Shown: positions 8,791 through 19,010, numbered from the stretch's first letter. The stretch: 64,000 bases of DNA from Psychrobacter sp. JCM 18900 (GCF_904846625.1 NZ_CAJHBL010000002.1:558001-622000); one strand, 5' to 3'. Program-made: numbers and translations. Notes: generated from the letters alone by a model not told the origin.

Positions 8791-10344
8791 CTATCTCAAA
8801 AACAACTGATAGCCAATGTTGTCATTGACTGTAGCACAGTCATAACCAATATCTAAAAGCGCGTCTTGTAGCTGACGAGAATTGCCTTCAGAGGCTTGTA
8901 GGCCAACCAGTACACGACCTTCAGCAGCACCATGGTTGCGGTAATGGAATAAGGTAATATTGAAGTCATCACCCAACTTTTCTAAGAACGTTAGTAATGC
9001 GCCTGGACGTTCTGGGAATACCACTTGTAGCAATTGCTCGTTTTCGACATGAGCATGACCACCAATTAAATGACGGATATGTGATTTGGCGATATCATCA
9101 TCAGTCAGGTCATGAGCAGTGTAGCCATCGTCTGACAATTGGTTACTGATGGTTTGACGCTCTTTTTCGCCTTCTTTTAAAGCAATGCCAACGAAGATTG
9201 AGGCAGGTTCCATTGAGTCTGGTGATTTTTTGCTATCGGCACGATAATTAAACTCTGTGATGTTACGGCCATGTAGACTGCGACAGAAGTTCAAGAAAGC
9301 GCCTGTTTGCTCGGGGATAGTGACCCCAAAGATAGCTTCTTTTTTCTCACCAATTTCGGTACGCTCAGCGATATAACGTAGGCGGTCAAAATTCATATTG
9401 GCACCGCAAATGATACCGACGCAGTTTTTATCTTGAATATTATTGGCTTCGATATATTTTTTCATACCAGCGACTGACAGTGCGCCAGCAGGCTCAACGA
9501 TGCTGCGGTTTTCTTCAAAGATATCTTTGACAGCGGCACACACTTCATCATTGGTACAAGTGATCACTTCAGGCTCAACGATAGGGCCTGAGTTATCGCT
9601 TTTTTGTGTACGAACGACATTAAAAGGTAATTCGCCAATCTGCGCCACTGCTACGCCATCAACGAACAATCCTACTTGCTCGAGCTTGACACGTTCACCT
9701 GTTTCAAGCGCTGCTTTTAGACAAGCTGACTGCTCGGCTTCTACCGCAATCACTTTGACATGTGGTGCAACTTCGCCTAAGAATGCGGCCACACCAGAGA
9801 TTAGGCCACCACCACCCACGGCAACAAATACATAGTCCATGTTGCGCCACTGTTGGGTCAGCTCAAGGCCAATGGTGCCTTGTCCTGCGATGACCAGCTC
9901 ATCGTCATAAGGCGGAATAAAGGTCAGTCCTTCGCGTTCAGCGCGGTCAATCGCATAACGGTTTGCTTGATCAAAACTATCACCGTGCAGATCTACATTG
10001 CCACCAAGTGCTCTTACCGCATCTACTTTGATGTCAGGAGTCGTGGTTGGCATGACGATGATGTTGTTTAATGATAATTTGCGTGCAGAGTACGCCACGC
10101 CTTGTGCATGATTACCTGCTGAAGCGCAAATGACGCCACGCGCTTTTTGCTCATCGCTCAACTGACTGATGCGGTTATAGGCACCGCGCAATTTAAATGA
10201 TTTGACTGGTTGTAAGTCTTCACGCTTAAATCGAATATCATTGGCAAAACGTTGGGTCAGCTTGGGCGCCGTTTCAAGTGGTGTTTGAATAGCAACGTCA
10301 TAGACGGTGGCTTGTAAGATGGCTCGTACCCAGTGTGACAGCAT
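8791..10344 (-). CDS. ilvA: Threonine ammonia-lyase, biosynthetic
   Basis: Converts L-threonine to 2-oxobutanoate and ammonia, first step to isoleucine, with PLP. The PLP lysine is Lys51 in SFKLRGAYN; the cofactor phosphate loop is GGGGLISG. The 517 residues match the long biosynthetic form: catalytic domain to about residue 325 and two ACT-like regulatory domains after it, starting at FGVTIPEQTGAFLNFC and LLQVVFPERPGALLTFLE, which bind isoleucine and valine in the family. AGGGAT precedes the start. It stands alone, divergent from rpiA. Confidence 0.97.
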   Translation of the reverse strand: MLSHWVRAILQATVYDVAIQTPLETAPKLTQRFANDIRFKREDLQPVKSFKLRGAYNRISQLSDEQKARGVICASAGNHAQGVAYSARKLSLNNIIVMPTTTPDIKVDAVRALGGNVDLHGDSFDQANRYAIDRAEREGLTFIPPYDDELVIAGQGTIGLELTQQWRNMDYVFVAVGGGGLISGVAAFLGEVAPHVKVIAVEAEQSACLKAALETGERVKLEQVGLFVDGVAVAQIGELPFNVVRTQKSDNSGPIVEPEVITCTNDEVCAAVKDIFEENRSIVEPAGALSVAGMKKYIEANNIQDKNCVGIICGANMNFDRLRYIAERTEIGEKKEAIFGVTIPEQTGAFLNFCRSLHGRNITEFNYRADSKKSPDSMEPASIFVGIALKEGEKERQTISNQLSDDGYTAHDLTDDDIAKSHIRHLIGGHAHVENEQLLQVVFPERPGALLTFLEKLGDDFNITLFHYRNHGAAEGRVLVGLQASEGNSRQLQDALLDIGYDCATVNDNIGYQLFLR

Positions 10345-10647
10345 AGTAATCCCTAAACAGAGTGAATATAAAAAGTGTAGATGAATATAAAAACGAAATA
10401 GATTAGCCTATGCCGATTTTTAGTATCTTGCAAGACTCAATTGCAGTTTTCTTGGGATTTCGTGCTTGAATTTACATGAAGTGCAGGTATTTGCATACGT
10501 TAAGTCTTAGGTAGGCACGATAGGACTCACAAATTAGCGTCATGATGCGCTAACATCCGTTAATATCATCGGTTATAATAGCCGCGCATTTTATCTGTTT
10601 TAGCCTTTTACTTTTTTTAAGACCATACGTTTATTTTCCAAGGATTT
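10345..10647 (+). promoter_or_regulatory. ilvA-rpiA divergent intergenic region with a candidate rpiA -10 box
   Basis: About 300 bp between the divergent ilvA and rpiA starts. A TATAAT box at 10574-10579 lies some 70 bp before the rpiA start; at 17 bp upstream there is only a poor -35 (TAACAT, 10551-10556). The rpiA ribosome site AAGGA is at 10640-10644. No other feature is visible. Confidence 0.45.
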
Positions 10648-11310
10648 ATGATGAGTGATCAGCAAGCACAAAAGCAAGCCGCGGCCAAAGCTGCTCTAAG
10701 CTATATCGAAGACGATATGATACTTGGGGTAGGGACAGGTAGTACGGTCAACTGTTTGATTGAGTTGTTGCCACAATTGAAGCTTGCTGGCGCCGTCGCT
10801 AGCTCACAGGTGACAGAAGACAAACTTCGTGCGCTTGGTATCGAAATAGTCGATTTGAACTTTGCTGGCACGTTAGATGTTTATATCGATGGTGCGGATG
10901 AAGTTAATGAGCACTTGCAACTTATCAAGGGCGGCGGCGGTGCATTGACTCGCGAAAAGATTGTGGCTGCAGCTTCAAACAAGTTCGTCTGTATGGTCGA
11001 TGATAGCAAAAGCGTTGATATATTAGGTCGCGCGTTTCCAGTACCAATTGAAGTATTACCACAAGCACGCTCGTATGTGGCTCGCCAATTGGCCAAATTG
11101 GGCGGTGAGCCAGTATATCGTGAAGACTTTGTCACTGATTATGGTAACGTTATCTTAGACACCTATGACTTGGATGTGAGTAATCCAATCGCGCTCGAAA
11201 AAGAGCTAAATAATATCGTGGGTGTGGTCTGTAATGGTATCTTTGCAGCAAACCAAGCAGACGTTCTGCTAAAAGCAGGTGCTAATGGCGTGACAACGCT
11301 CACGCGTTAA
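10648..11310 (+). CDS. rpiA: Ribose-5-phosphate isomerase A
   Basis: Interconverts ribose 5-phosphate and ribulose 5-phosphate in the non-oxidative pentose phosphate pathway. 220 residues, the usual length. Motifs: [16 protein letters not shown] (phosphate binding), [18 protein letters not shown] with catalytic Asp, [15 protein letters not shown] with catalytic Lys and Glu, and the C-terminal GVVCNGIFA. Two adjacent ATG codons (10648 and 10651) are possible starts. Confidence 0.97.
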   Translation: MMSDQQAQKQAAAKAALSYIEDDMILGVGTGSTVNCLIELLPQLKLAGAVASSQVTEDKLRALGIEIVDLNFAGTLDVYIDGADEVNEHLQLIKGGGGALTREKIVAAASNKFVCMVDDSKSVDILGRAFPVPIEVLPQARSYVARQLAKLGGEPVYREDFVTDYGNVILDTYDLDVSNPIALEKELNNIVGVVCNGIFAANQADVLLKAGANGVTTLTR

Positions 11311-11338
11311 TCTATGATCAAATCATTTGTATAAACAA

Positions 11339-11367
11339 AAAAGCCGTCCAGATCTGGACGGCTTTTT
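11339..11367. terminator. Bidirectional terminator between rpiA and argF
   Basis: Perfect 12-bp palindromic stem AAGCCGTCCAGA / TCTGGACGGCTT flanked by an A run on the left and a T run on the right, so it can stop transcription from rpiA (plus) and from argF (minus). Confidence 0.92.
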
Positions 11368-11446
11368 TGTTTGGGAACTTACTTAGAAGTGTACTAGCAA
11401 GTTATTTTACTATTGATCTCACGGTCTTTTTATAGAATAGTCTAAG

Positions 11447-12370
11447 TTATGCAGGTAACTTGATTTTGTCTTTGAGTAAAAACTCCATCAATGCTTTTTG
11501 GGCATGTAAGCGGTTTTCAGCTTCGTCCCATACCACAGAGCGTGGATCGTTCAGCATATCATGAGAGATTTCCTCGCCGCGGTGCGCTGGCAAGCAATGC
11601 ATAAACACCACTTCAGGGTCAGCTTTGTCTAGTAGAGATGGCGTCACTTGATAAGGCGCAAAACGACGTGCACGCGTGTTTTGCTCTGATTCTTGCCCCA
11701 TACTTGCCCACACATCGGTGACAATTAAGTTAGAATCTTTTGCCGCGTCTTGTACGTTTTCTACCAAGCTCACGCAGTGTGAGAAGCGTTCCATAAGTTT
11801 CGGATCAGGCTCAAACCCATAAGGTGCTGCCACGCGTAATTCAAAACCAAACTGATTAGCAGCTTGCATAAATGACGAGCACATATTGTTGCCATCACCG
11901 ACCCACGTGACGATCTTATTTTCAATGCTACCGCGATGCTCGTAATAGGTTTGCATATCAGCAAGCAACTGACATGGATGATAGTCATCGGTCAACGCAT
12001 TGATAATCGGTACGCTTGAGTATTCAGCAAAGGTTTCAACTTTTTCGTGCCCAAAGGTACGAATCATAATGATATCAACCATGCTAGAAATCACGCGTGC
12101 TGAATCTTCTAATGGCTCACCGCGACCGAGCTGTGTATCGTTTGGTGATAAAAATATGGCGTTACCACCAAATTGACCCATGCCCGTCTCAAATGAAATA
12201 CGGGTACGCGTTGAAGATTTTTCAAATATCATGCCAAGCGTACGACCAACAAAAGGCTGATATATCTCGCCTGCATGTTGCATCTTACGCAATTCGCTTG
12301 CGCGTTTGATTAAGTTTTCTAGTTCTTGTTTGGTTAAATCAGATAAGGTTAAAAAATGGCGCAAACTCAT
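11447..12370 (-). CDS. argF: Ornithine carbamoyltransferase
   Basis: Makes citrulline from ornithine and carbamoyl phosphate in arginine synthesis. 307 residues. Carbamoyl-phosphate site SSTRTR (52-57), then [28 protein letters not shown] (about 131-134), and the ornithine loop [11 protein letters not shown] near the C-terminus. The start has CTAGGATTACT upstream. It is a single gene ending at the shared terminator with rpiA. The anabolic role is inferred from the absence of arcA/arcC neighbours. Confidence 0.96.
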   Translation of the reverse strand: MSLRHFLTLSDLTKQELENLIKRASELRKMQHAGEIYQPFVGRTLGMIFEKSSTRTRISFETGMGQFGGNAIFLSPNDTQLGRGEPLEDSARVISSMVDIIMIRTFGHEKVETFAEYSSVPIINALTDDYHPCQLLADMQTYYEHRGSIENKIVTWVGDGNNMCSSFMQAANQFGFELRVAAPYGFEPDPKLMERFSHCVSLVENVQDAAKDSNLIVTDVWASMGQESEQNTRARRFAPYQVTPSLLDKADPEVVFMHCLPAHRGEEISHDMLNDPRSVVWDEAENRLHAQKALMEFLLKDKIKLPA

Positions 12371-12587
12371 AGTAATCCTAGCAGTCGATCGCAGTCAGTG
12401 AAACGTCATCAGTCTTCAATAGCATCGCGTCAGTGCGTATACTGGGTTGACAACAAACTTTTAGTATAGCGTATTTACTTTCAATGTAAACGTTCATTTT
12501 TATCAAGATCAAATGGCTTGCCAAATAGATCGAAATCACCTTTGCAAGCCACGATACCTTGTATGCTAATGACTGTACCGCTAATGA

Positions 12588-13694
12588 TTATGCCTGTGTA
12601 CGGTTTGGACGTATGCTAAGGCGACATAACAGCTCATAGCTAATCGTCCCAGCATGACTTGCAACTTCGTCGACACGCGGCGCATCGCCCCAGAGCATGA
12701 CCTTGCTATCTATAGCAAGACTCTCAGGTGCGCTACTGATATCAATGACAATCATATCCATCGCTACGCGCCCAATCACTGGGCAACGGTAGCTTTGGCT
12801 GTCGTTAGTATCCATGACAGTGACATACGCATCATCAGTGACCACACGTGGGTAGCCATCACCATATCCAACGCTGACCAATGCGGTTCTGGTGTCTTGC
12901 TGCGCACGCCAGCGGCTACCATAGCCGATCGCATCATTTGCGCTAACGGTTTGTAGAGCAATGATTTGAGCAGTAAACTCCATCGCGGGCTGCAAGTCTA
13001 GTTCTTGTGCACTTTTATCGACGACAGGTGAGCTACCGTATAAGATAATGCCTGGACGTACCCAGTCATAATGGTACTCTGGGAAGTTGACGATACCAGC
13101 AGAGTTGCATAATGAGCCTTGGATATCTGGGCTAATGGTGTCTTTCAAAGTCGCTAGTACGCTTGAGAAGCGCTCAATCTGCATCGCATTTAATGGATGA
13201 TCGTGGTCATCAGCATTGGCAAAATGCGTGGCTAGAATTAGCTGATAACCCGCTTCATGTAGGCGTTTTGCTGCTGACAGCACACCCTCAGCATTGAAAC
13301 CCAAACGGTTCATACCTGTATTGTATTTGAGCCAAGCTACTCTAGTTGCACTGCCAGCTGGCGGGATGTTTTGTAATGCCCACTCTAGCTGTGGTTCATG
13401 GTGAATCACGCAGCTAATCTCATGATCAATCGCTTGCTGCCACTCATCAGCGGTAAACGCACCCTCCACTAGACCGATCGTTTTCTCCCAACCTAGCTGC
13501 CTGGCTTCTAGCGCTTCAGTTAAGGTAGCGACACCGATACCATCTGCTTGCTGCAGGGCTGGCAAGACTGCCGCCACGCCGTGTCCATAAGCATTGGATT
13601 TGACCATAGCCAATACTTTAGACTGGGGTGCACGCTTTTTTACTTGATTTAGGTTATGGGTAAGGGCTTTTGGTTTTATAGTGATTGTGCGCAT
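12588..13694 (-). CDS. alr: Alanine racemase
   Basis: PLP enzyme producing D-alanine for peptidoglycan. 368 residues. The PLP lysine is Lys32 in MVKSNAYGHG, and the second catalytic base, a tyrosine, is in AIGYGSRWR; RPGIILYGSSP and GRVAMDMIVIDIS are further family segments. AGAAGG lies before the start. It follows dnaB on the same strand, an arrangement common in gammaproteobacteria, with a hairpin between them. Confidence 0.96.
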   Translation of the reverse strand: MRTITIKPKALTHNLNQVKKRAPQSKVLAMVKSNAYGHGVAAVLPALQQADGIGVATLTEALEARQLGWEKTIGLVEGAFTADEWQQAIDHEISCVIHHEPQLEWALQNIPPAGSATRVAWLKYNTGMNRLGFNAEGVLSAAKRLHEAGYQLILATHFANADDHDHPLNAMQIERFSSVLATLKDTISPDIQGSLCNSAGIVNFPEYHYDWVRPGIILYGSSPVVDKSAQELDLQPAMEFTAQIIALQTVSANDAIGYGSRWRAQQDTRTALVSVGYGDGYPRVVTDDAYVTVMDTNDSQSYRCPVIGRVAMDMIVIDISSAPESLAIDSKVMLWGDAPRVDEVASHAGTISYELLCRLSIRPNRTQA

Positions 13695-13731
13695 AATCGC
13701 CTTCTGTATGAGTAGAATTATGAAGTTATAA

Positions 13732-13770
13732 AGCCAGTACTACATCGATTGGATTGATGCGGTACTGGCT
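13732..13770 (-). terminator. Strong hairpin between dnaB and alr
   Basis: Stem AGCCAGTAC (13732-13740) / GTACTGGCT (13762-13770) with an inner CATC/GATG pair. The T run on the minus strand is weak (TTTATAA), so it may only partly stop dnaB transcripts before alr. Confidence 0.55.
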
Positions 13771-13869
13771 ATTGTGCTAAAAACTGATTATATAAAATTA
13801 TTTATTAAACTATGATTAGACCTAATTTTGATGCTTAGTATTGATCAGGCTTATAATTTATATGGTTAG

Positions 13870-15273
13870 TTACTCATCATTCTCAAAACTCACGCCTTGG
13901 TAGTACTCTGGCGTTAGATTGATAAAGCGGGTAAATTGACCTTCAAAGCCTAGACGAATAGTACCGATAGGGCCGTTACGCTGTTTACCAATGATGATTT
14001 CCGCCACGCCTTTGTGGTCCGAGTTTTCATTATAAACCTCATCACGATAGATGAACATAATCAAATCGGCATCCTGCTCAATCGCACCAGATTCACGTAG
14101 ATCCGACATGATAGGGCGTTTATTTGGACGGTTTTCTAGACTACGGTTAAGCTGTGACAATGCAATCACGGGACATTCAAGCTCACGTGCGAGCGCCTTT
14201 AGACTGCGAGAAATCTCAGAAATCTCACCAACACGGTTACCATCTAGACTGGGTACTTTCATCAGCTGCAGATAATCGACTACGATTGCACCCAAGCGAC
14301 CGTCATGGTTTTTGGCGATACGGCGGCAGCGAGAACGCATCTCAGACGGCGGTAGGGCAGTACTATCATCAATATATAAATGCTTTGATTGCAAATGTTG
14401 AATGGCGTTCATCATCTTTGCCCATTCATCTTCATTCATTTGCCCAGAACGCAGGTGCGTCTGATTAATCGCACCCCATGAGGACAGCAAACGCATGACG
14501 ATTGATTCAGCGGGCATCTCCATCGAAAACACCACGACGGGCAAATCTTCATTAAACAAGATCCCTTCTGCCAAGTTCATCGCAAAAGTGGTTTTACCCA
14601 TCGAAGGACGCGCAGCGACGATAATTAAATCACCCGCTTGTAGGCCTTGGGTTTTGTTATTCAGCTCGGCAAATGGTGTCTGCAAACCAATCATGCCATC
14701 GGGGTTTGATTTGAGTTCTTGAATCTTATCGATAACATTGGTCAAGACAGAGGTAATACCAACAGGTCCGCGCTGTTCCGCGCGCTTGTTATGCTGCTCA
14801 TTGATACTAAATATCTTACCCTCGACATTGTCTAGAATGTCACTAACGCTTTGGTCTTTTGGATTATAGGCAAGCGTCAGCATGTCGTTACCAGTGGTAA
14901 TTAACTGGCGCAGCGTTGATAGTTCACGCACACGCTGGGCATAGGCAGTCAGGTTAAACAAGGTTGCAGGACTTTGGCTCAAAATATCAGCCAAATAACT
15001 GTCCCCACCTGCACCTTTGAGTAATTTCTGCGCTTCTAACCAGTCGTGTACCATGACCGTATCATAAGGCTCATTCACTGCCGCCAAATGGGCAATGGCA
15101 TCAAAAATATATTGATGTCGCCCAGCATAAAAGTCATCTTTGGTGACAATATCGGCAATCTTGTCGTACGCCTCTTCGATACTCATCAAAGACGCGAGCA
15201 ATGCCTTTTCAATATCAATATTGTGCGGCGGTGTCTGATTGAGTAAGTCGTCGGTTTTGTCGTTTTCTGCCAT
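13870..15273 (-). CDS. dnaB: Replicative DNA helicase DnaB
   Basis: Hexameric 5'-3' helicase of the replication fork. 467 residues with an N-terminal primase-interacting domain (about 15-120), a linker helix, and the RecA-like domain with Walker A ARPSMGKTT (221-229), Walker B IVVDYLQLM, SQLNRSLE and the DLRESGAIEQDADLIMF segment. The sequence is uninterrupted by an intein, which dnaB genes sometimes carry. Located upstream of alr. Confidence 0.97.
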   Translation of the reverse strand: MAENDKTDDLLNQTPPHNIDIEKALLASLMSIEEAYDKIADIVTKDDFYAGRHQYIFDAIAHLAAVNEPYDTVMVHDWLEAQKLLKGAGGDSYLADILSQSPATLFNLTAYAQRVRELSTLRQLITTGNDMLTLAYNPKDQSVSDILDNVEGKIFSINEQHNKRAEQRGPVGITSVLTNVIDKIQELKSNPDGMIGLQTPFAELNNKTQGLQAGDLIIVAARPSMGKTTFAMNLAEGILFNEDLPVVVFSMEMPAESIVMRLLSSWGAINQTHLRSGQMNEDEWAKMMNAIQHLQSKHLYIDDSTALPPSEMRSRCRRIAKNHDGRLGAIVVDYLQLMKVPSLDGNRVGEISEISRSLKALARELECPVIALSQLNRSLENRPNKRPIMSDLRESGAIEQDADLIMFIYRDEVYNENSDHKGVAEIIIGKQRNGPIGTIRLGFEGQFTRFINLTPEYYQGVSFENDE

Positions 15274-15571
15274 GAGTGCCTAATGAGTTAAAATGGGTAT
15301 GAAAAAGGATGTCGATGATAAAGCAATACAAACGTAGCGCGCCTCTACGATAGAAGTACCAAAACGCGGTTTCAGGTTTGTCTGTAAATGCTACAATCAG
15401 ATGCGAAAGTTTAACACATAATGTGGTTTTTTAGACTTGATAAAGCACTAAATCTGAAGTGATTGTTTTTTATGAAGTAAGAGATACCATACAATGTCTA
15501 AGTAAAAAAACTTAGAATAATAATTATAAATACAATAAAATCAATAATTTGAATAAAATAAGGCTATTGTT

Positions 15572-16672
15572 ATGACAGAAGAAAAGCGCCCACTATTAAT
15601 CACTACAGGTGAGCCTGCAGGTATTGGCATGGACGTAGTACTAGGACTAGCAGCAGAGGGTAAGTTGCAAGATTTTTCTCGGCCAATTTGGGTGACTGCT
15701 GACGCTCAAGCGATGCAAACTCGCGTGGAGGAATTGATTGCATCTGGTGTGCTCAAAAGTACACCTAGTTGGCATACTATCAATACAGATATAAATGCCG
15801 ATAGTTTCGATGTTAACTTGGTAGAGCAGATATCGCAGCAAGATATAGACGCTGATAGTGCTTTTATCCTACTAAATATCCCTTGTGCCGCACCCGTTGT
15901 CTGCGGGCAAATCAATATTGCTAACTCAGCGATGGTGGCTCAGCAGTTAGATATTGCTCATAAACTGGCAATAAATAATACAGTCGCTGCCATCGTCACC
16001 GGGCCGTTGCAAAAATCAGCGTTGATAGATGCTGGTATCAAGCTGTTAGATGGCACCATGTTTAGTGGTCATACTGAGTTTTTTATGCAGCAAAGTGGTT
16101 GTGAGAAGGTCGTCATGATGCTTGCCAATCAAGCGATGAAAGTCGCGCTTGTCACTACGCATTTACCATTAAAGGACATCCCTGCTGCCATCACCGCGGA
16201 GAACGTGCGCCAAACGGTACAAATTGTCATCGATGACATGAGAGAAAAGTTTGGTCTCGCGCAGCCTCGTATCTTGGTTTGCGGCCTCAATCCACATGCA
16301 GGCGAGGGTGGTCACTTGGGAAGTGAGGAGATTGAGATTATCAATCCCGTGTTGCAAGAATTCATCGATGCAGGTGTCAATATATCAGAGGCGATGCCTG
16401 CCGATACGTTATTTACCACCAGACATTTAGCAAACTGTGATGCGGTCATTGCCATGTATCACGACCAAGGTTTACCAGTATTAAAATCGCACGGTTTTGG
16501 TGATACCGTCAATCTAACCTTAGGCTTGCCTTATATTCGTACTTCTGTCGATCATGGTACGGCGCTAGACTTGGCAGGAAACGGCGGTGCGAGTGCGACC
16601 AGCTTATATCAAGCACTAAGTATGGCTAATGAGATGGCTGATAAGTCACTTATCGATGTACCTGCTGTATAA
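15572..16672 (+). CDS. pdxA: 4-hydroxythreonine-4-phosphate dehydrogenase
   Basis: Metal- and NAD-dependent enzyme of the DXP-dependent pyridoxal phosphate pathway. 366 residues, slightly above the usual 330. Motifs: TTGEPAGIGMDV at the N-terminus, VTGPLQKSAL, SGHTEFF (metal His), CGLNPHAGEGG (metal His), and YHDQGLPVLK (metal His). In many gammaproteobacteria pdxA is followed directly by rsmA and apaG/apaH; here about 1.4 kb of foreign-looking DNA separates it from rsmA. Confidence 0.95.
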   Translation: MTEEKRPLLITTGEPAGIGMDVVLGLAAEGKLQDFSRPIWVTADAQAMQTRVEELIASGVLKSTPSWHTINTDINADSFDVNLVEQISQQDIDADSAFILLNIPCAAPVVCGQINIANSAMVAQQLDIAHKLAINNTVAAIVTGPLQKSALIDAGIKLLDGTMFSGHTEFFMQQSGCEKVVMMLANQAMKVALVTTHLPLKDIPAAITAENVRQTVQIVIDDMREKFGLAQPRILVCGLNPHAGEGGHLGSEEIEIINPVLQEFIDAGVNISEAMPADTLFTTRHLANCDAVIAMYHDQGLPVLKSHGFGDTVNLTLGLPYIRTSVDHGTALDLAGNGGASATSLYQALSMANEMADKSLIDVPAV

Positions 16673-16833
16673 AATAGTGCTTATAGATATTTTTCACGTA
16701 GTACTTAATAATTTTATTATCAGTAATGCCTATCTAAAAAGGCAGCCACTTAAGACGATTTAGTAAAGTTTATATCGTGCATGACGGGCAGCATCTGTTT
16801 TAAACATAGGCTCGAAAGCCTAGGATCAGGACC

Positions 16834-17613
16834 CTAAGCTTGTCTGGTTACGGATACCGATTGGTTAATCAGCTCCATGGATCCGAACGAGGTTAAGAAC
16901 GCGACACTGGACGCATCGGACCCAACACCGATGCGGGCCATTGTGTCGGCATCTGCCATGCCAGTCGGATCAATGAGGTGCCAGCTCCCTTCAAGATAGA
17001 CCTCGGCCACGGCATGAAAGTCTTGCGGTGTCACATCGGGCGCATAAACACTCACAAACCTAGCTGGTATCGACGACGCGCGCGCTAGTGTTACGAGAAC
17101 ATGCGCAAAGTCGCGGCATACGCCCTGACGTTGAGCAAAGCTGTCGAGTGCGGTGGTCTGTGCATGGCTCGATCCAGGTACATAGCTAAATGCCGACTCG
17201 ATCCAGTCGCGCATCGCGGCAATCCGTGCGCCGCCAGTGAGATCGCCAAACTCGGTGTCCACGAAGGCATGGAATTGTTCTGACGGGCAATAGTGAGACG
17301 GCATTAAATGCCTGATCGTCTCTCCGGGCAAAAGATGCAGGGGCGTTTGGGACAGTGCCGATATGTCTAAGGCAGGACGGTCAACGGCGATTTCTGCGAG
17401 ATAAGTGCAGCTAAAATCCCCTTCAGCGTGAATCCAAATCCGCTCTCCTATGCCATCATCGGCGGTAACCCGTGAAAAATGCGCAACGTCTGATGTCCAA
17501 ATTTCGGCTGACTGTACCCGTTGATCCGCAAGATCGGCAGCTTCAATCTGAAGCAAAAGATCCATTGGCTCTGAGAGTCGATAATGGAGGGTGACGTTAA
17601 GTTTCAGAATCAT
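16834..17613 (-). CDS. Transglutaminase-like cysteine protease family protein
   Basis: 259 residues with a beta-rich N-terminal domain (about 1-130) and a transglutaminase core carrying the full triad: Cys in QGVCRDFAH, His in FHAVAEVYL and Asp in HLIDPTG. Family members act as cysteine peptidases or amidases on peptides; the substrate here is unknown. The gene is visibly richer in G and C than its neighbours (codons such as GCC, GGC and CGC dominate), points against pdxA and rsmA, and is flanked by an IS3 relic, which suggests lateral acquisition, perhaps from an alphaproteobacterium. A small hairpin TAGGCT/AGCCTA at 16807-16822 follows the stop. Confidence 0.85.
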   Translation of the reverse strand: MILKLNVTLHYRLSEPMDLLLQIEAADLADQRVQSAEIWTSDVAHFSRVTADDGIGERIWIHAEGDFSCTYLAEIAVDRPALDISALSQTPLHLLPGETIRHLMPSHYCPSEQFHAFVDTEFGDLTGGARIAAMRDWIESAFSYVPGSSHAQTTALDSFAQRQGVCRDFAHVLVTLARASSIPARFVSVYAPDVTPQDFHAVAEVYLEGSWHLIDPTGMADADTMARIGVGSDASSVAFLTSFGSMELINQSVSVTRQA

Positions 17614-17704
17614 ATGTGAATTCCCTAAGGGTATTTATCTGGCGGGCTGACGATCGCGTGGGGCTGAACCGCTCCCGACTATATCAGAGACTGGTTTACT
17701 GGAG

Positions 17705-17806
17705 TCAGACACCAATACCTGACAGGATTAAATTATCATAATACCGCTTTTCAGAATCAAAAGGTGAGACATAACCAATTGCGTTATGCAGTCGGGCTTT
17801 AATGAA
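17705..17806 (-). pseudogene. IS3-type transposase, C-terminal relic
   Basis: Read on the minus strand, this stretch encodes ARLHNAIGYVSPFDSEKRYY followed within eleven residues by a stop at 17705. That is the typical end of an IS3-family OrfB integrase core (RLHxxxGYxSP). Upstream the frame continues open to about 17842 without recognisable integrase sequence, so the rest of the element has been lost. It sits between the transglutaminase gene and rsmA. Confidence 0.75.
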
Positions 17807-17821
17807 CCTGAGAAGTGTTAA

Positions 17822-17842
17822 AAATCGATTAATTATCGATTT
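17822..17842. repeat. Short inverted repeat beside the IS3 relic
   Basis: AAATCGAT (17822-17829) and ATCGATTT (17835-17842) separated by TAATT. It may be part of the decayed element or a protein-binding site; nothing else in the 17.8-18.0 kb stretch was recognised. Confidence 0.4.
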
Positions 17843-18023
17843 AGTTTTACGCCGCGATTGTTATGAGGACTCCATCTTTGGACCTGTTTCTGTCTGCTAG
17901 CACTTGATTTGACGCTGCCATTTAGCATGATCAGAGTTTATATTATATGGATTTAGAGGTAAAAAGTTACCGGGTTGGTTACTCGAAAGCATGGCTCGTC
18001 TATCGATAATAATTATTCAAAAA

Positions 18024-18052
18024 CACAGCCTAATTATGAGCTGTGGTATAAT
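18024..18052 (+). promoter_or_regulatory. Candidate extended -10 promoter for rsmA with overlapping inverted repeat
   Basis: TGGTATAAT (TGnTATAAT type, -10 box 18047-18052) lies about 78 bp upstream of the rsmA start; there is no good -35, which extended -10 promoters do not need. Directly upstream, CACAGC (18024-18029) and GCTGTG (18040-18045) form an inverted repeat over the spacer region, a possible operator. Confidence 0.55.
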
Positions 18053-18129
18053 TTGTTATTATAAAGTCAGTATATCGCTGCCATTACATTATCATAGCCC
18101 ATTTCTCCTTTATACATTAAGACTCTTTT

Positions 18130-18993
18130 ATGTCCAAAACTTCATTTGATGCTCAAACTATTTCTAACAGCTTACGTACTGCCAAACATCAGCCGCGTAA
18201 GCGCTTTGGCCAGAACTTCTTGCATGATACCAGCGTCATTCGCGAAATCGTCGAAAGTATTCGTCTAGAGCGCGATGACAATTTGATCGAGATTGGGCCT
18301 GGTATGGGCGCATTGACCGAGCCGTTATTGGCAGAAGTGGATGCGATGACAGTGGTGGAGCTAGATCGCGATTTAGCAGATAGCTTGCGTATTCGTATTG
18401 GTGCCAATAGCCACCCAAACTTTGAGATTATCAAAGACAACGCGATGCATGTGGACTACCGTGAGCTATATAGTGAAGAGCGCGGTAAGCTGCGCGTGGT
18501 GGGTAACCTACCGTATAACATCTCAACGCCTATCTTATTTCATCTGCTTAGCTATGCCGATGTGATTCAAGACATGCATTTTATGTTGCAAAAAGAAGTG
18601 GTCGAGCGTATCACAGCCGACGTGGGTAGCAAGACTTATGGCCGCTTATCGGTCATCATGCAATACCACTGTGATACAGATTACTTGCTGACCGTTCCTC
18701 GCGGTGCGTTTAATCCACCACCCAAGGTGACCAGTGCCGTCTTCCGTCTGACACCGCATATCAACAAACCAATAGTTGCAAATGATGAAGAGCACTTTGC
18801 GATTGTCGTACGTGAGACTTTTAACCATCGCCGCAAGACGCTACGTGCTATCTTCAAAAAATCAACGTTGCTGCCGACATTGAGCGAAGACGATTTTGCA
18901 GCTTGTGGTATCGATCCGCAGGCACGACCTGAGACATTAAGCGTCACGGACTTTGTGAACCTAAGCAATCATTCACAACAGCTAGACGTATAA
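18130..18993 (+). CDS. rsmA: 16S rRNA dimethyladenosine transferase (A1518/A1519)
   Basis: Dimethylates two adjacent adenines in helix 45 of 16S rRNA late in 30S assembly. 287 residues. N-terminal [14 protein letters not shown]-binding [14 protein letters not shown], acidic VELDRDLA, catalytic [12 protein letters not shown] (NLPY motif), and the C-terminal [11 protein letters not shown]. Also known as ksgA. Followed by a hairpin, then apaH. Confidence 0.97.
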   Translation: MSKTSFDAQTISNSLRTAKHQPRKRFGQNFLHDTSVIREIVESIRLERDDNLIEIGPGMGALTEPLLAEVDAMTVVELDRDLADSLRIRIGANSHPNFEIIKDNAMHVDYRELYSEERGKLRVVGNLPYNISTPILFHLLSYADVIQDMHFMLQKEVVERITADVGSKTYGRLSVIMQYHCDTDYLLTVPRGAFNPPPKVTSAVFRLTPHINKPIVANDEEHFAIVVRETFNHRRKTLRAIFKKSTLLPTLSEDDFAACGIDPQARPETLSVTDFVNLSNHSQQLDV

Positions 18994-19010
18994 TGTATTT
19001 TTGATACATA

